NCBI RefSeq assembly: GCF_030816725.1
Contig: NZ_JAUSYG010000001.1
Location: forward strand, 2,108,001 to 2,172,000
From: Pseudarthrobacter defluvii
Lineage (GTDB): Bacteria; Actinomycetota; Actinomycetes; Actinomycetales; Micrococcaceae
DNA: 64,000 bases
Direction: 5' to 3'
In this document: positions 52,864 to 61,632 of the stretch, piece by piece
How the letters are laid out: every line of letters starts with the position of its first letter
Numbering within the stretch: position 1 is the stretch's first letter
Program-made: the position numbers and the translations under genes
Notes under the pieces: generated by a model
Databases searched by the model: none
Seen by the model: the letters and a program-made list of their open reading frames with translations, nothing else
Told to the model about the DNA's origin: nothing

Positions 52864-54654
52864 ATGGCAACTACAGTGGCTGACTACCTGCTCTCCCGCC
52901 TCGGCGAGTGGGGCGTGGACAAGGTCTTCGGTTTCCCCGGAGACGGCATCAACGGCATCCTGGCCGCCTTCGAGAAGGCAGGCAACCAGCCGAAATTCAT
53001 CCAAGCCAGGCACGAGGAGATGGCCGCATTCGAGGCCGTGGGCTACGCCAAGTTCGACGGCCGCCCGGCCATCTGCATGGCCACCTCCGGGCCCGGCGCG
53101 ATCCACCTGCTCAACGGGCTGTACGACGCCAAACTGGACCACGTTCCGGTGGTGGCCATCGTGGGACAGACGGCACGCAGCGCCATGGGCGGGTCCTACC
53201 AGCAGGAAGTTGATCTGCTGACCCTGTTCAAGGACGTCGCTTCCGATTACGTCCAGATGGTCACCGTCCCGCAGCAACTCCCCAACGTCATCGACCGCGC
53301 CATCAGGATTGCGGAGGCGCAGCGGGCTCCCACTGCCGTGATCATCCCTGCGGATGTCCAGGAACTCGAATACAGCGCACCCACCCACGAATTCAAGATG
53401 GTGCCCTCCAGCGTCGGAATCCAATGGCCTGACATCCAGCCCGACAGCCAGGCGGTCCGGGGTGCGGCACAGCTGCTGAACGAGGGCTCCAAGGTGGCTA
53501 TCCTCATCGGCCAGGGGGCCCGGGGCGCTGCCGCCGAGGTCCGCGAAGTGGCCGAGCTGCTGGGCGCGGGGGTGGCCAAGGCCCTGCTGGGCAAGGACGC
53601 GCTGCCCGATGACCTGCCGTATGTCACGGGCTCGATCGGCCTGCTGGGCACGCGTCCCAGCTACGAGATGATGCGCGACTGCGACACGCTGCTCACCATC
53701 GGCTCCAGCTTCCCCTACACCCAGTTCCTGCCCGAACCTGGTCAGGCACGCGGCGTGCAGATCGACGTGGACCCGAAAATGATCGGGCTGCGCTACACCA
53801 ACGAGTTCAACATCGTGGCCGACGCCGGCACGGCCTTGCGGGCGCTGATCCCGCACTTGGACCGGAAGAAGGACCGGTCCTGGCAGGATGCCCTGGAAGC
53901 GAAGATCAGCCGCTGGTGGGAAACCATGCATGACGAGGCCATGGTCAGTGCTGATCCCGTCAACCCGATGCGCCTGTTTGCCGAACTCTCCACCCGGCTT
54001 CCCGCCAATGCGATGCTGAGCGCGGATTCAGGGTCATCGGCGAACTGGTACGCCCGGCAGCTGAAGTTCCGGGGAGAGGTCCGGGGCTCGCTGTCCGGCA
54101 ACCTGGCCACCATGGGGCCCGGCGTTCCCTATGCCATTGGGGCCAAGTTCGCCCACCCGGGCCGCCCGGCCATCGCCTTCGCAGGGGACGGGGCCATGCA
54201 GATGAACGGCCTGGCCGAGCTCATCACCGTCAAGCACTACTGGCGTGAATGGGACGATCCCCGGTTGGTGGTCGCCGTCCTGCACAACAATGACCTGAAC
54301 CAGGTGACCTGGGAAATGCGGGCCATGGGTGGAGTGCCGGCCTTCCGCCAGTCGCAGGCACTCCCGGACGTGGACTACGCGGGCTTCGCCGAAAGCCTGG
54401 GACTGCAGGGCATCCACGTGGACAACCCCGACGACGTCGGGCCGGCGTGGGAGAAGGCCCTCGCCGCAGACCGGCCCACACTTTTGGACGTCCGCACCGA
54501 CCCCGACATCCCGCCCATCCCGCCGCATGCCACCCTGGAGCAGGCACGAAAGACGGCCGAGGCCATGGTCAAGGGCGATGACAGTGCCTGGGGTGTGGTG
54601 AAGGAAGGGGTCAAGACCAAGATCCAGGAATTCCTGCCCCACAGGGAGGGGTGA
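52864..54654 (+). CDS. thiamine-diphosphate enzyme, pyruvate-oxidase/acetolactate-synthase-like
   Basis: The protein has 596 residues. The catalytic Glu lies in IQARHEEMAAFEAVGYAK. The ThDP-binding motif begins GDGAMQMNGLAELITV and ends with the Asn pair in VLHNNDLNQ. The overall order (PYR, central, PP domains) matches the PoxB/YdaP-like group rather than a biosynthetic acetolactate synthase, which would have a small regulatory subunit beside it. It probably acts on pyruvate or another 2-oxo acid. It lies in the middle of a tightly packed operon. Confidence 0.9.
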   Translation: MATTVADYLLSRLGEWGVDKVFGFPGDGINGILAAFEKAGNQPKFIQARHEEMAAFEAVGYAKFDGRPAICMATSGPGAIHLLNGLYDAKLDHVPVVAIVGQTARSAMGGSYQQEVDLLTLFKDVASDYVQMVTVPQQLPNVIDRAIRIAEAQRAPTAVIIPADVQELEYSAPTHEFKMVPSSVGIQWPDIQPDSQAVRGAAQLLNEGSKVAILIGQGARGAAAEVREVAELLGAGVAKALLGKDALPDDLPYVTGSIGLLGTRPSYEMMRDCDTLLTIGSSFPYTQFLPEPGQARGVQIDVDPKMIGLRYTNEFNIVADAGTALRALIPHLDRKKDRSWQDALEAKISRWWETMHDEAMVSADPVNPMRLFAELSTRLPANAMLSADSGSSANWYARQLKFRGEVRGSLSGNLATMGPGVPYAIGAKFAHPGRPAIAFAGDGAMQMNGLAELITVKHYWREWDDPRLVVAVLHNNDLNQVTWEMRAMGGVPAFRQSQALPDVDYAGFAESLGLQGIHVDNPDDVGPAWEKALAADRPTLLDVRTDPDIPPIPPHATLEQARKTAEAMVKGDDSAWGVVKEGVKTKIQEFLPHREG

Positions 54655-54657
54655 ACC

Positions 54658-55764
54658 GTGGCACCGGCGCAGGCTCCCGTCAGCGCCATATGGGCAGCGG
54701 CCTATGCGGTGCCCACTGACGCCCCTGAAGCGGACGGAACTTTCAGCTGGGACTCCACCACCATGGTGCTGGTCCAGGCCGCGGCGGGCGGGAAGACCGG
54801 CCTGGGGTGGACATATGCACCGGCCGCCGCAGCCAACCTGGTGGAAGAACTCCTCGGCCCCGCCGTCCACGGTATTGACGCACTGGACATACCGGCTGCG
54901 GCGGCGGCGATGGCCAGGTCTGTGCGCAACCCCGGCAGCACGGGGCTGGCCTCCTACGCCGTGTCCGCCGTCGACTGCGCGCTCTGGGACCTGAAGGCCC
55001 GCCTGCTGGACCTGCCGCTGCACAAACTGCTCGGTGCGGTCAGGGACAGGGTTGCGGTCTATGGCAGCGGCGGGTTCACCACCTACTCCAAAGAGCAGCT
55101 GCAAAACCAGCTTCAGGGTTGGGTCCAGGGCCAGGACATCAGGTGCGTGAAGATCAAGATCGGGGAGGACAACGGAACCAACGTGCCGCGGGACCTGGAG
55201 CGCATCCGCCAGGCGCGCGCCGCCGTCGGGCCTCACGTGGAACTGTTCGTGGACGCCAACGGTGCCTACACCGCCAAGCAGGCCGTCCGCGTCCTGCACG
55301 AGGCTGCTGGAGAGAACGTCACGTGGTTCGAGGAGCCTGTCTCCAGTGACCACCTGGCCGGACTCCGCCTGGTGCGGGACGCAGTGGATGCCGACGTGGC
55401 CGCCGGCGAATACGGCACCGGGCTCCCCTACTTCCAGCGCCTGTGCGCCGCGAATGCCATCGACTGCCTGCAGGCAGACGTCAGCAGGTGCGGCGGAATC
55501 AGCGAATGGCTCCGCATCGCCGCCGTTGCCGCGGCCCACGGCCTGGAGGTCTCAGGCCACTGCGCACCCCACCTGAGCACCGCCGTCGCCGCCGCCACCC
55601 CCAACTTCCGCCACCTGGAATGGTTCCACGACCATGTCCGTATCGAGAACCTCTTCTTCGAAGGATCGCTTGACCCCGGCGGAGGAGCACTGCGGCCGGG
55701 GGACGAGCCAGGGAACGGACTGTCGTTCCGCAGCAGTGATGCCGAGCAATTCCGGGTCCTTTGA
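54658..55764 (+). CDS. mandelate racemase/enolase superfamily enzyme
   Basis: The protein has 368 residues. The catalytic Lys pair is CVKIKIGEDNG (K-x-K). Metal ligands are in LFVDANGAYTAKQ (Asp), WFEEPVSSDHLAGL (Glu) and AAGEYGTGLPYF (Glu). A His in SGHCAPHLSTAVA is at the usual acid-base position. It is likely a sugar-acid dehydratase or epimerase of the mandelate-racemase subgroup. The start is GTG 54658, 3 bp after the ThDP gene. With GMC, subunit-3 and ThDP proteins it suggests oxidation of a sugar to an acid followed by dehydration and decarboxylation; this is inference. Confidence 0.88.
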   Translation: MAPAQAPVSAIWAAAYAVPTDAPEADGTFSWDSTTMVLVQAAAGGKTGLGWTYAPAAAANLVEELLGPAVHGIDALDIPAAAAAMARSVRNPGSTGLASYAVSAVDCALWDLKARLLDLPLHKLLGAVRDRVAVYGSGGFTTYSKEQLQNQLQGWVQGQDIRCVKIKIGEDNGTNVPRDLERIRQARAAVGPHVELFVDANGAYTAKQAVRVLHEAAGENVTWFEEPVSSDHLAGLRLVRDAVDADVAAGEYGTGLPYFQRLCAANAIDCLQADVSRCGGISEWLRIAAVAAAHGLEVSGHCAPHLSTAVAAATPNFRHLEWFHDHVRIENLFFEGSLDPGGGALRPGDEPGNGLSFRSSDAEQFRVL

Positions 55765-55791
55765 TCCGCCACCCACAGGAAGGACCGAACT

Positions 55792-55845
55792 GTGAAGTAC
55801 CTGGGCAGTAGCCCGACAAAACGTCCGACGGCGGGTGGCGCCTGA
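55792..55845 (+). CDS. 17-residue ORF stop-start coupled to the ZIP gene
   Basis: A GTG at 55792 begins a 17-codon frame (MKYLGSSPTKRPTAGGA) with GGAAGGA upstream. Its TGA overlaps the ATG of the next gene as TGATG. The peptide is basic and Pro/Gly-rich. It may be a translational coupler or leader peptide for the transporter. Its resemblance in position to the ORF at 56621 supports this; function is unproven. Confidence 0.45.
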   Translation: MKYLGSSPTKRPTAGGA

Positions 55846-56600
55846 TGCCCGAATGGTTACAGGCCTGGATGTGGGGCACCATCGCCGGGGCGGCGCTCGT
55901 CCTGGGGTGCGCCTTGGCATGGACATGGAAGATCCCGTCCAAAGTCGTTTCCTCCGTGATGTCCTTTGGCGCCGGCGTCCTGATCTCGGCCCTGGCCTTC
56001 GAACTGGTGGAGGAAGCCGTCAACGGCGGCGGCCTGTGGCCGACGATCGGCGGCTTCGCCACGGGCGCCGTGGTTTACGTTGCCGCCAACGCCCTGCTTG
56101 CCCTCAAGGGCGCCAAACACCGCAAGCGGTCCGGCGGAAAACAGCCATCGGAACAGCAGAAGCCAGGCAGTGGAACGGCCATCGCCATTGGAGCACTGCT
56201 GGACGGCATCCCGGAATCAGTAGTCCTTGGAGTGGGGCTGGTGACTGCCGGCGCCGTCAGCCCGGCCATGCTGGCCGCCGTCTTTATCTCCAACGTCCCG
56301 GAAGGACTCTCCAGTACCGCCGGCATGAAAAAAGCCGGACGCAGCGCCAAATACGTCTTCGGGGTGTGGGTGGGCATCGCCGTGCTGTCGGGGCTCGCGG
56401 CACTGGTCGGGTTCGTCCTGCTGCAGGGCGCCCCAGCGGAACTGGTGGCTTTCATCACCGCCGTAGCGGCCGGCGCGATCCTGGCCATGCTCGCCGACAC
56501 GATGATTCCCGAAGCATTCGAGGAACACCACCTCCTCACCGGCCTGATCGCCGCCGTCGGATTCCTGGCCGCCTTCACCGTAGACCAGGTAGGCGGCTGA
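55845..56600 (+). CDS. ZIP-family divalent metal transporter
   Basis: The protein has 251 residues with about eight TM segments. Core ZIP motifs are IGALLDGIPESVVLGVG (TM4 with Asp/Glu) and ISNVPEGLSSTAGMKKAG (TM5, N-x-P-E-G). A His-poor, Lys/Gln-rich loop (AKHRKRSGGKQPSEQQKP) lies between TM3 and TM4. It probably moves Zn, Fe or Mn. Coupled by TGATG to the 17-codon ORF. Its place among sugar-oxidising genes might reflect metal supply for the enolase-fold or other enzymes, but that is speculative. Confidence 0.85.
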   Translation: MPEWLQAWMWGTIAGAALVLGCALAWTWKIPSKVVSSVMSFGAGVLISALAFELVEEAVNGGGLWPTIGGFATGAVVYVAANALLALKGAKHRKRSGGKQPSEQQKPGSGTAIAIGALLDGIPESVVLGVGLVTAGAVSPAMLAAVFISNVPEGLSSTAGMKKAGRSAKYVFGVWVGIAVLSGLAALVGFVLLQGAPAELVAFITAVAAGAILAMLADTMIPEAFEEHHLLTGLIAAVGFLAAFTVDQVGG

Positions 56601-56620
56601 ACCACGACTGAAAGGAACCC

Positions 56621-56719
56621 ATGAACACCACTGCGAACACCAGGAAACCCGCACGCGCGGCCAGAGGGCAAACGTACGGACGGCTGCCGGATCAGGTTCC
56701 GGCAGGAAAAGGCTTCTGA
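56621..56719 (+). CDS. 32-residue basic ORF stop-start coupled to the GH15 gene
   Basis: ATG 56621 follows AAAGGAA and opens a 32-codon frame starting MNTTANTRKPARAARGQTYG and ending GKGF. Its TGA overlaps the ATG of the GH15 gene (TGATG). The peptide is strongly basic. As with the ORF at 55792, it sits exactly before a large gene and is stop-start coupled to it, so a regulatory or small-protein role is plausible. Confidence 0.5.
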   Translation: MNTTANTRKPARAARGQTYGRLPDQVPAGKGF

Positions 56720-58524
56720 TGCCACAGATCAGTGACTACGCGATGGTGGGCGATCTGCACACCGCCGCTTTGGTCAGTACCAGCGGGTCCATCGACTGGA
56801 TGTGCCTGCCCAACTTTGACTCCCCGGCCTGCTTCGCCGCATTGCTCGATTCCCCTGCTGCCGGGCGCTGGCTGCTGGCACCGGCCGGCGCCGGGGCATG
56901 CACCCGCCGGCGGTACCGGCCCGGCACGCTCATTCTGGAGACCGAGTGGGACACCCCGGATGGAAGCGTCAGAGTCACTGACTTCATGCCTGCGCGGGAT
57001 GAAGTTGCCGACGTGGTGCGGGTGGTTGATGGCCTCAGCGGGAGCGTGCCCATGTACGGCGAACTTTGCCTGCGCTTCGATTACGGACGCATAGTCCCCT
57101 GGGTGCGGCGCAACGAACACGGATTGAGTGCTATCGCTGGCCCGGACGCCGCCTACCTGACAACCGACGCACCCCTCGAGGGCCGGGACTTCCGCACCGT
57201 CAGCGAGTTCACCGTCCACGCCGGGCAGCGCGTATCTTTCGTCCTGCGGTGGGCGCCCAGCTACCGGCCCCCGCCGAGGATGACAGACCCGGCCACATCC
57301 CTTGCGGCCACGGAGACTTTCTGGCGGAGCTGGATCGGCCGGAACCGGATTGACGGTGAGTACAAGGATGCCGTGGAAAGATCCCTCATCACCCTTAAAG
57401 CACTTATTTACGCCCCCACCGGGGGAATCGTCGCTGCAGCCACCACCTCCCTGCCCGAAGACCCCGGTGGTTCCAGGAACTGGGATTACAGGTTCTGCTG
57501 GCTCCGGGATGCGACGCTGACCCTGCAGTCCCTGCTCGCCTGCGGGTACACCGAGGAAGCTGCCGCCTGGCGCGAATGGCTGCTCCGCGCCGTTGCCGGG
57601 GACCCGGCCGATCTGCAGATCATGTACGGGCTCGACGGCACCCGCCGCCTTCCGGAAACGGAACTCCCCTGGCTTGCAGGCTTTGAGAACTCAACCCCCG
57701 TCCGCACCGGAAATGCCGCCGCCCCGCAGCTGCAGCTGGACGTGTGGGGCGAAGTGCTGGACGGGCTCTCCCTCACCAGGGCCGCCGCCCCGGCCGGCGC
57801 CGTCGACGATTCCTGGGATATTCAGGTTGCGCTTATGGAGTACCTGGAAGGCGCCTGGGACCAGCCTGACAACGGTCTATGGGAAATGCGCGGCCCGCGC
57901 CGCCACTTCACGCACTCCAAGGTCATGGCCTGGGTGGCCGCCGACCGGATGGTCAAAGGAATCACCGAATGCGGCCTGCCTGGACCCCGGCAGCGTTGGG
58001 CCGACCTCCGGGACACGATCCACACGGATGTCATGACGCACGGGTTCAATGAAAAACACAACACCTTTGTCCAGTCCTATGACAGCACCGAACTCGACGC
58101 CAGCCTCCTGTTGATACCCCGGGTCGGCTTCCTGCCACATGACCATCCACGCGTCATCGGCACCGTCGACGCAATTCAAAAGAACCTCACCGAGGACGGA
58201 TTCGTACTCCGCTACCACCCCGAAGCCAGCAACGACGGCCTCCCCGGCCGTGAGGGGGTGTTCCTGGCCTGCTCCTTCTGGCTCGTTGACGCGCTGCTGG
58301 GCATTGGCCGCCGGCGCGAGGCCGTTGACCTCTTCGAGCGTCTGCTCACGGTGCGCAACGACGTGGGACTCCTCAGTGAAGAATGGGATCCCAAAGCGGG
58401 GAGGCAACTGGGCAACCTTCCCCAGGCATTCAGCCACTTTCCCCTTGTCCACTGCGCCCTGCAACTCGAACAAGGGAGTGCCCGCCACAGCGACACCCCC
58501 ATGCCGCGCGATCACACTGATTGA
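56719..58524 (+). CDS. glycoside hydrolase family 15 protein (trehalase/glucoamylase-like)
   Basis: The protein has 601 residues with an N-terminal beta domain (YAMVGDLHTAALVSTSGSID). The (alpha/alpha)6 barrel includes NWDYRFCWLRDATLTLQSLL, EYLEGAWDQPDNGLWEMRG, FTHSKVMAWVAADRM and LSEEWDPKAGRQLGNLPQAF, containing the two catalytic Glu positions of GH15. In actinobacteria this subgroup includes trehalases. No signal peptide is seen. It is the last gene of the operon from 50104, coupled to the 32-codon ORF. Confidence 0.9.
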   Translation: MPQISDYAMVGDLHTAALVSTSGSIDWMCLPNFDSPACFAALLDSPAAGRWLLAPAGAGACTRRRYRPGTLILETEWDTPDGSVRVTDFMPARDEVADVVRVVDGLSGSVPMYGELCLRFDYGRIVPWVRRNEHGLSAIAGPDAAYLTTDAPLEGRDFRTVSEFTVHAGQRVSFVLRWAPSYRPPPRMTDPATSLAATETFWRSWIGRNRIDGEYKDAVERSLITLKALIYAPTGGIVAAATTSLPEDPGGSRNWDYRFCWLRDATLTLQSLLACGYTEEAAAWREWLLRAVAGDPADLQIMYGLDGTRRLPETELPWLAGFENSTPVRTGNAAAPQLQLDVWGEVLDGLSLTRAAAPAGAVDDSWDIQVALMEYLEGAWDQPDNGLWEMRGPRRHFTHSKVMAWVAADRMVKGITECGLPGPRQRWADLRDTIHTDVMTHGFNEKHNTFVQSYDSTELDASLLLIPRVGFLPHDHPRVIGTVDAIQKNLTEDGFVLRYHPEASNDGLPGREGVFLACSFWLVDALLGIGRRREAVDLFERLLTVRNDVGLLSEEWDPKAGRQLGNLPQAFSHFPLVHCALQLEQGSARHSDTPMPRDHTD

Positions 58525-58548
58525 GGCTCTTCATATTCTTGCGTTACT

Positions 58549-58559
58549 GCAACAGTTGC
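58549..58559. promoter_or_regulatory. GCAACAGTTGC palindrome upstream of the ACS transporter
   Basis: An 11-bp odd palindrome (GCAAC-A-GTTGC) lies about 200 bp before the MFS start, in the 230-bp gap after the GH15 stop. It could be an operator for an unlinked regulator. No promoter boxes were assigned. Confidence 0.25.
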
Positions 58560-58755
58560 GATTCAATAAGAGAGTGATTGCGAGTGGAGACCGCTGCCCG
58601 GCCGAATGCCGAGCGTGATCGTGCCGCCACCCCGGCTCCACCCGTGAAGTCCTGCTCTATTCCGCCGCAAACGGAAAGCGGGCCACGTGCCCGCGGGAGG
58701 GCAACAGCGCGCTGGGGCGCGATTTGATCGGCCACATTGCGAAGGAGCAATTCCG

Positions 58756-60105
58756 ATGGCACATAACGTCACGTCAGTACCGGCAGTAGGCAATGCACGG
58801 TGGAAGCGGCTCATTCCTGTCGCGATCGTCGTGTACATCATCTCTTTCATGGACAGGACCAATATCGGTTTCGCCCTGAACGGGCTTCACCAGGACCTGG
58901 GCATCGACGCCGCCCAGCAGGGACTGGCAGCCGGCATCTTCTTCATCGGCTACCTCGTCCTGCAGATACCCGGCGGCCACCTCGCCGAGCACTGGAGCGC
59001 GAAGAAATTCGTCGGCATCATGGTGCTCGTCTGGGGTGTCCTGGCCGTCCTTTCCGGATTCATCCAGGATTTTACCCAACTGCTGGTGGTGCGCTTCTTC
59101 CTCGGCGTGGCCGAGGCCGGGATCTGGCCTGCGATCCTTGTCCTAATCAGCCACTGGTTCCCCGCCGCTGAACGGGCCCGCGCCTACGCCTTCTGGATGA
59201 TGAACATCGCCATCGCTTCCATCATCACCGCCCCGCTCTCCGGGTGGATCCTCTCCTTCTCGGACTGGCGGTGGCTGTTTATCATCGAGGGCATCTTCCC
59301 GTTTGTCATCGCGGCACCACTGTGGTGGGCCCTTATCGCCGACCACCCGCGCGAGGCAACGTGGTGCTCGGTTGAAGAGCGCGAGTACATCGAGAAGGGA
59401 CTTGCCGCCGACGCCGAAGCACATCCACAGCAGGAAAGGGTAGGGCTGCGCCACGTCCTGTCCAACGCGGTGGTGTGGCGGCTGACCCTGGTGTACTTCC
59501 TCATTCAAATCGGCTTCTACGGCATCAATATCTGGCTCCCCCACGTGATCAAGACGATCACCTCCGGGTCCTCCATCCAAGTTGGCCTGATCACTGCCAT
59601 CCCGTACGTGCTGGCGATGTTCGGTCTTTGGTACAACGCCAAGGCAGCCGACCGCTCCGGCCGTTACTCCACCCATGTCCTTCTGTCGATGGCGGTGGGT
59701 GCTGTTGCCCTGGTGGTCTCGGTCGCCACCGGGGACAACCTTCCGTTCCTGGCAGTCACGCTCATCAGCATCGCCGTCGCCGGCGCCCTGGCTTACGACG
59801 GTCCGTTCTGGGCTTCCGCGTCCCGCGCCATGCCGGTGGCAGTTGCCGGCACAGCCATGGGTCTGATTAACGCGGTTGGCAACCTCGGCGGGTTTGTCGG
59901 ACCCTACGTTGGCGGTTTCCTGCAGGATGTCACGCACGGCAGCTTCCTGGCCACGTCCATCTTCCTGGCGTGCTGCCTGTTGGCGGCCGGCCTGGTGATG
60001 CTGACGCTGAGGCGCGGCGGTGACAGGCCGCTTGAAAACCGACGGCTGCAGCAGTCCGGCGACGGAAAGACGGGGACACCAGCGGGTACGAAGAAGACCT
60101 CCTGA
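58756..60105 (+). CDS. MFS transporter, anion:cation symporter (ACS) type
   Basis: The protein has 449 residues with 12 TM segments. ACS features include IISFMDRTNIGFALNG in TM1, GIFFIGYLVLQIPGGHLAEH and FFLGVAEAGIWPAILVLISHWFP-type TM4 residues, and NAVGNLGGFVGPYVGGFL late in the protein. Such carriers import organic anions such as glucarate, tartrate or phthalate. ATG 58756 has GAAGGAG upstream. A 14-bp hairpin terminator follows, so it is a single-gene unit. Confidence 0.9.
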   Translation: MAHNVTSVPAVGNARWKRLIPVAIVVYIISFMDRTNIGFALNGLHQDLGIDAAQQGLAAGIFFIGYLVLQIPGGHLAEHWSAKKFVGIMVLVWGVLAVLSGFIQDFTQLLVVRFFLGVAEAGIWPAILVLISHWFPAAERARAYAFWMMNIAIASIITAPLSGWILSFSDWRWLFIIEGIFPFVIAAPLWWALIADHPREATWCSVEEREYIEKGLAADAEAHPQQERVGLRHVLSNAVVWRLTLVYFLIQIGFYGINIWLPHVIKTITSGSSIQVGLITAIPYVLAMFGLWYNAKAADRSGRYSTHVLLSMAVGAVALVVSVATGDNLPFLAVTLISIAVAGALAYDGPFWASASRAMPVAVAGTAMGLINAVGNLGGFVGPYVGGFLQDVTHGSFLATSIFLACCLLAAGLVMLTLRRGGDRPLENRRLQQSGDGKTGTPAGTKKTS

Positions 60106-60135
60106 CCGGGGGCTGACCCTGGCAGTTTGAAGCAT

Positions 60136-60171
60136 GCGCGGCAGCACCGAACACCGTCGGTGCTGCCGCGC
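60136..60171 (+). terminator. 14-bp perfect hairpin terminator
   Basis: GCGCGGCAGCACCG (60136-60149) pairs with CGGTGCTGCCGCGC (60158-60171) around an eight-base loop, followed by TTTG. It begins 31 bp after the MFS stop. Confidence 0.8.
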
Positions 60172-60199
60172 TTTGGGACCAGGATGCTTACAGCTTCGC

Positions 60200-60426
60200 C
60201 TAAGTCCGCGGCCACGGAACCTGGCAGGTCAAGACCGATTTACTGCGCCAGCAAGTACGCGGTGCGTGCGTTTCCGGAAGGGCTCCGCCAGGAAAACACC
60301 GACTTGCGGGTATCAGCGGTCTCACCGGGATTCACACTCACCGGGTTGACGGACCGGGGCGGCAATGCCGAAGCACAGGCCGCAACCCACCCGGCGTGGC
60401 GGCTGGGCGATGTCGGCGCAGTGTAG
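60200..60426 (+). pseudogene. SDR remnant (C-terminal half only)
   Basis: The frame contains IYCASKYAVRAFPEGLRQEN (the Tyr-x-x-x-Lys helix of an SDR) and TDLRVSAVSPGFTLTGLTDR, then stops early after the THPAWRLGDVG segment. The nucleotide-binding half is missing and the frame runs back into the transporter's terminator. It is a broken fragment, inserted or left between that terminator and the convergent doxX gene. Confidence 0.75.
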
Positions 60427-60433
60427 AGCCGGC

Positions 60434-61015
60434 TCAGGCCGGTTCCGGCGATCCGCCGTCCAGCGCAGCATCGCCGGACGCCGCCGTCGTATTATCTGCA
60501 GAAAGCGCCTGACGACGGCGGTACACCTGAATGCCGATAGCCACCGGTATCGCCGACACGGCGACTGCCCGCATCCACGGTCTGTCCAGGGCATGCCCGG
60601 TCAGGGCATCCAAGGAAACCCGCCCCGGGCCGCCGATCGCGAAGGACGCGGCCGCAAGCCCGAGGACCGCAGGGTATTCCAGGCCACCCTCCATAGCGAA
60701 GAAGCCGTTGGGTGCGTGCACGCTGGCCGCGACCCCCATGGTCGTGGCGGCGGCCGCTCCTGCCGCCGGCGTGGCAAAGCCGAGAGCAAGGGCCAGGCCG
60801 GCACCTGCTTCACCGAGGCCAGCCAGCATGGCACTGGTCTTGGCGGGGTGGAAGCCCATGGCAGCCATGCCTTTGCTGGTCTCCTCGATGCCGCCGCCGC
60901 CGAACCACCCGAATAGCTTCTGCGATCCGTGTGCGACGAGCACACCTCCGAGTGCGGCGCGGAACAGGGTCCGGGCCGCGGTGGTGGCCGCCGGCGTTAC
61001 GTTCTCATAGCTCAC
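60434..61015 (-). CDS. DoxX family membrane protein
   Basis: The protein has 193 residues with the DoxX core: LFRAALGGVLVAHGSQKLFG, GGGGIEETSKGMAAMGFHP, and LAGLGEAGAGLALALGFATP, four TM segments in all, plus a C-terminal tail rich in Ala/Gly/Asp. DoxX proteins are linked to redox or oxidative-stress functions. GTG 61015 was chosen (GGAAGG upstream); a longer upstream frame looks unreal. It lies downstream of the tiny ORF and membrane-protein gene on the same strand. Confidence 0.85.
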   Translation of the reverse strand: MSYENVTPAATTAARTLFRAALGGVLVAHGSQKLFGWFGGGGIEETSKGMAAMGFHPAKTSAMLAGLGEAGAGLALALGFATPAAGAAAATTMGVAASVHAPNGFFAMEGGLEYPAVLGLAAASFAIGGPGRVSLDALTGHALDRPWMRAVAVSAIPVAIGIQVYRRRQALSADNTTAASGDAALDGGSPEPA

Positions 61016-61133
61016 GGTGGTGATCCTTCCGGACAGTAATGCGCGATCGGTCTCCTGCAACAGTCTAGGCCGCGGAAAAGCGCATGGACCGGAAATGTAA
61101 GCGCAACCTGCCCGAGGGGCCGCCGGCTCAAGT

Positions 61134-61225
61134 TCAGGCGCTGTGCACCGGCAGCGGAGGCCGCAGCCAGTCAGCAATGTCTGGATCGTGCTTCACCAGG
61201 AGGTTCTCCAGAAGAGGTTTGCCAT
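61134..61225 (-). other. possible short ORF, perhaps frameshifted
   Basis: ATG 61225 has a good ribosome site (GAAAGGAA) but its frame closes after 10 codons (MANLFWRTSW). The +2 frame is open from upstream to 61134 and reads GKPLLENLLVKHDPDIADWL, a more protein-like string. One extra G after the ATG would give a 30-residue protein. This could be a fifth homopolymer indel or a chance reading. Confidence 0.25.
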
Positions 61226-61236
61226 GGTGTTCCTTT

Positions 61237-61632
61237 CTATGACCGCTGTCGGTACCCGCGTGCCCAAATGACTTCGGCGGCGCCCGCCAGAGCAAGCGGG
61301 AAAGCTACGACGGCGCCGAGATGGCGCAGCAGGCTGTAGGGATCCGCCAGGTCGGCCCAACCCACCAGAACTCCTGGCAGGGCCACGCAGACTGTTACCC
61401 AAACCGGGTTGCCCCGAACGTGCGACCAGGCGGCGGCCGCGAGGGACAGCGCGCAGCCGGCGAAGATGAAGCGGCTGCCCAGCCAGATCTCCTCCTGCTC
61501 CGCAGGACTTGGCAACCAGAGGTGCCAGCCGCCGCGCACGATCCCGTAAGCGATCATGACAATAGAGGCGAGCACGAGCAGGACCCAGCCGGCCGCACTT
61601 GCCCAACGGCGGCCGGCTTCTGTTAACTCCAT
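61237..61632 (-). CDS. hypothetical integral membrane protein
   Basis: The protein has 131 residues with about four hydrophobic segments (AAGWVLLVLASIVMIAYGIV, FIFAGCALSLAAAAW, VWVTVCVALPGVLVGW, LGAVVAFPLALAGAAEVI). No family is recognised. ATG 61632 follows AAGGGGACAG; a GTG at 61635 is adjacent. It is the upstream member of a minus-strand group with the short ORF and doxX. Confidence 0.65.
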   Translation of the reverse strand: MELTEAGRRWASAAGWVLLVLASIVMIAYGIVRGGWHLWLPSPAEQEEIWLGSRFIFAGCALSLAAAAWSHVRGNPVWVTVCVALPGVLVGWADLADPYSLLRHLGAVVAFPLALAGAAEVIWARGYRQRS

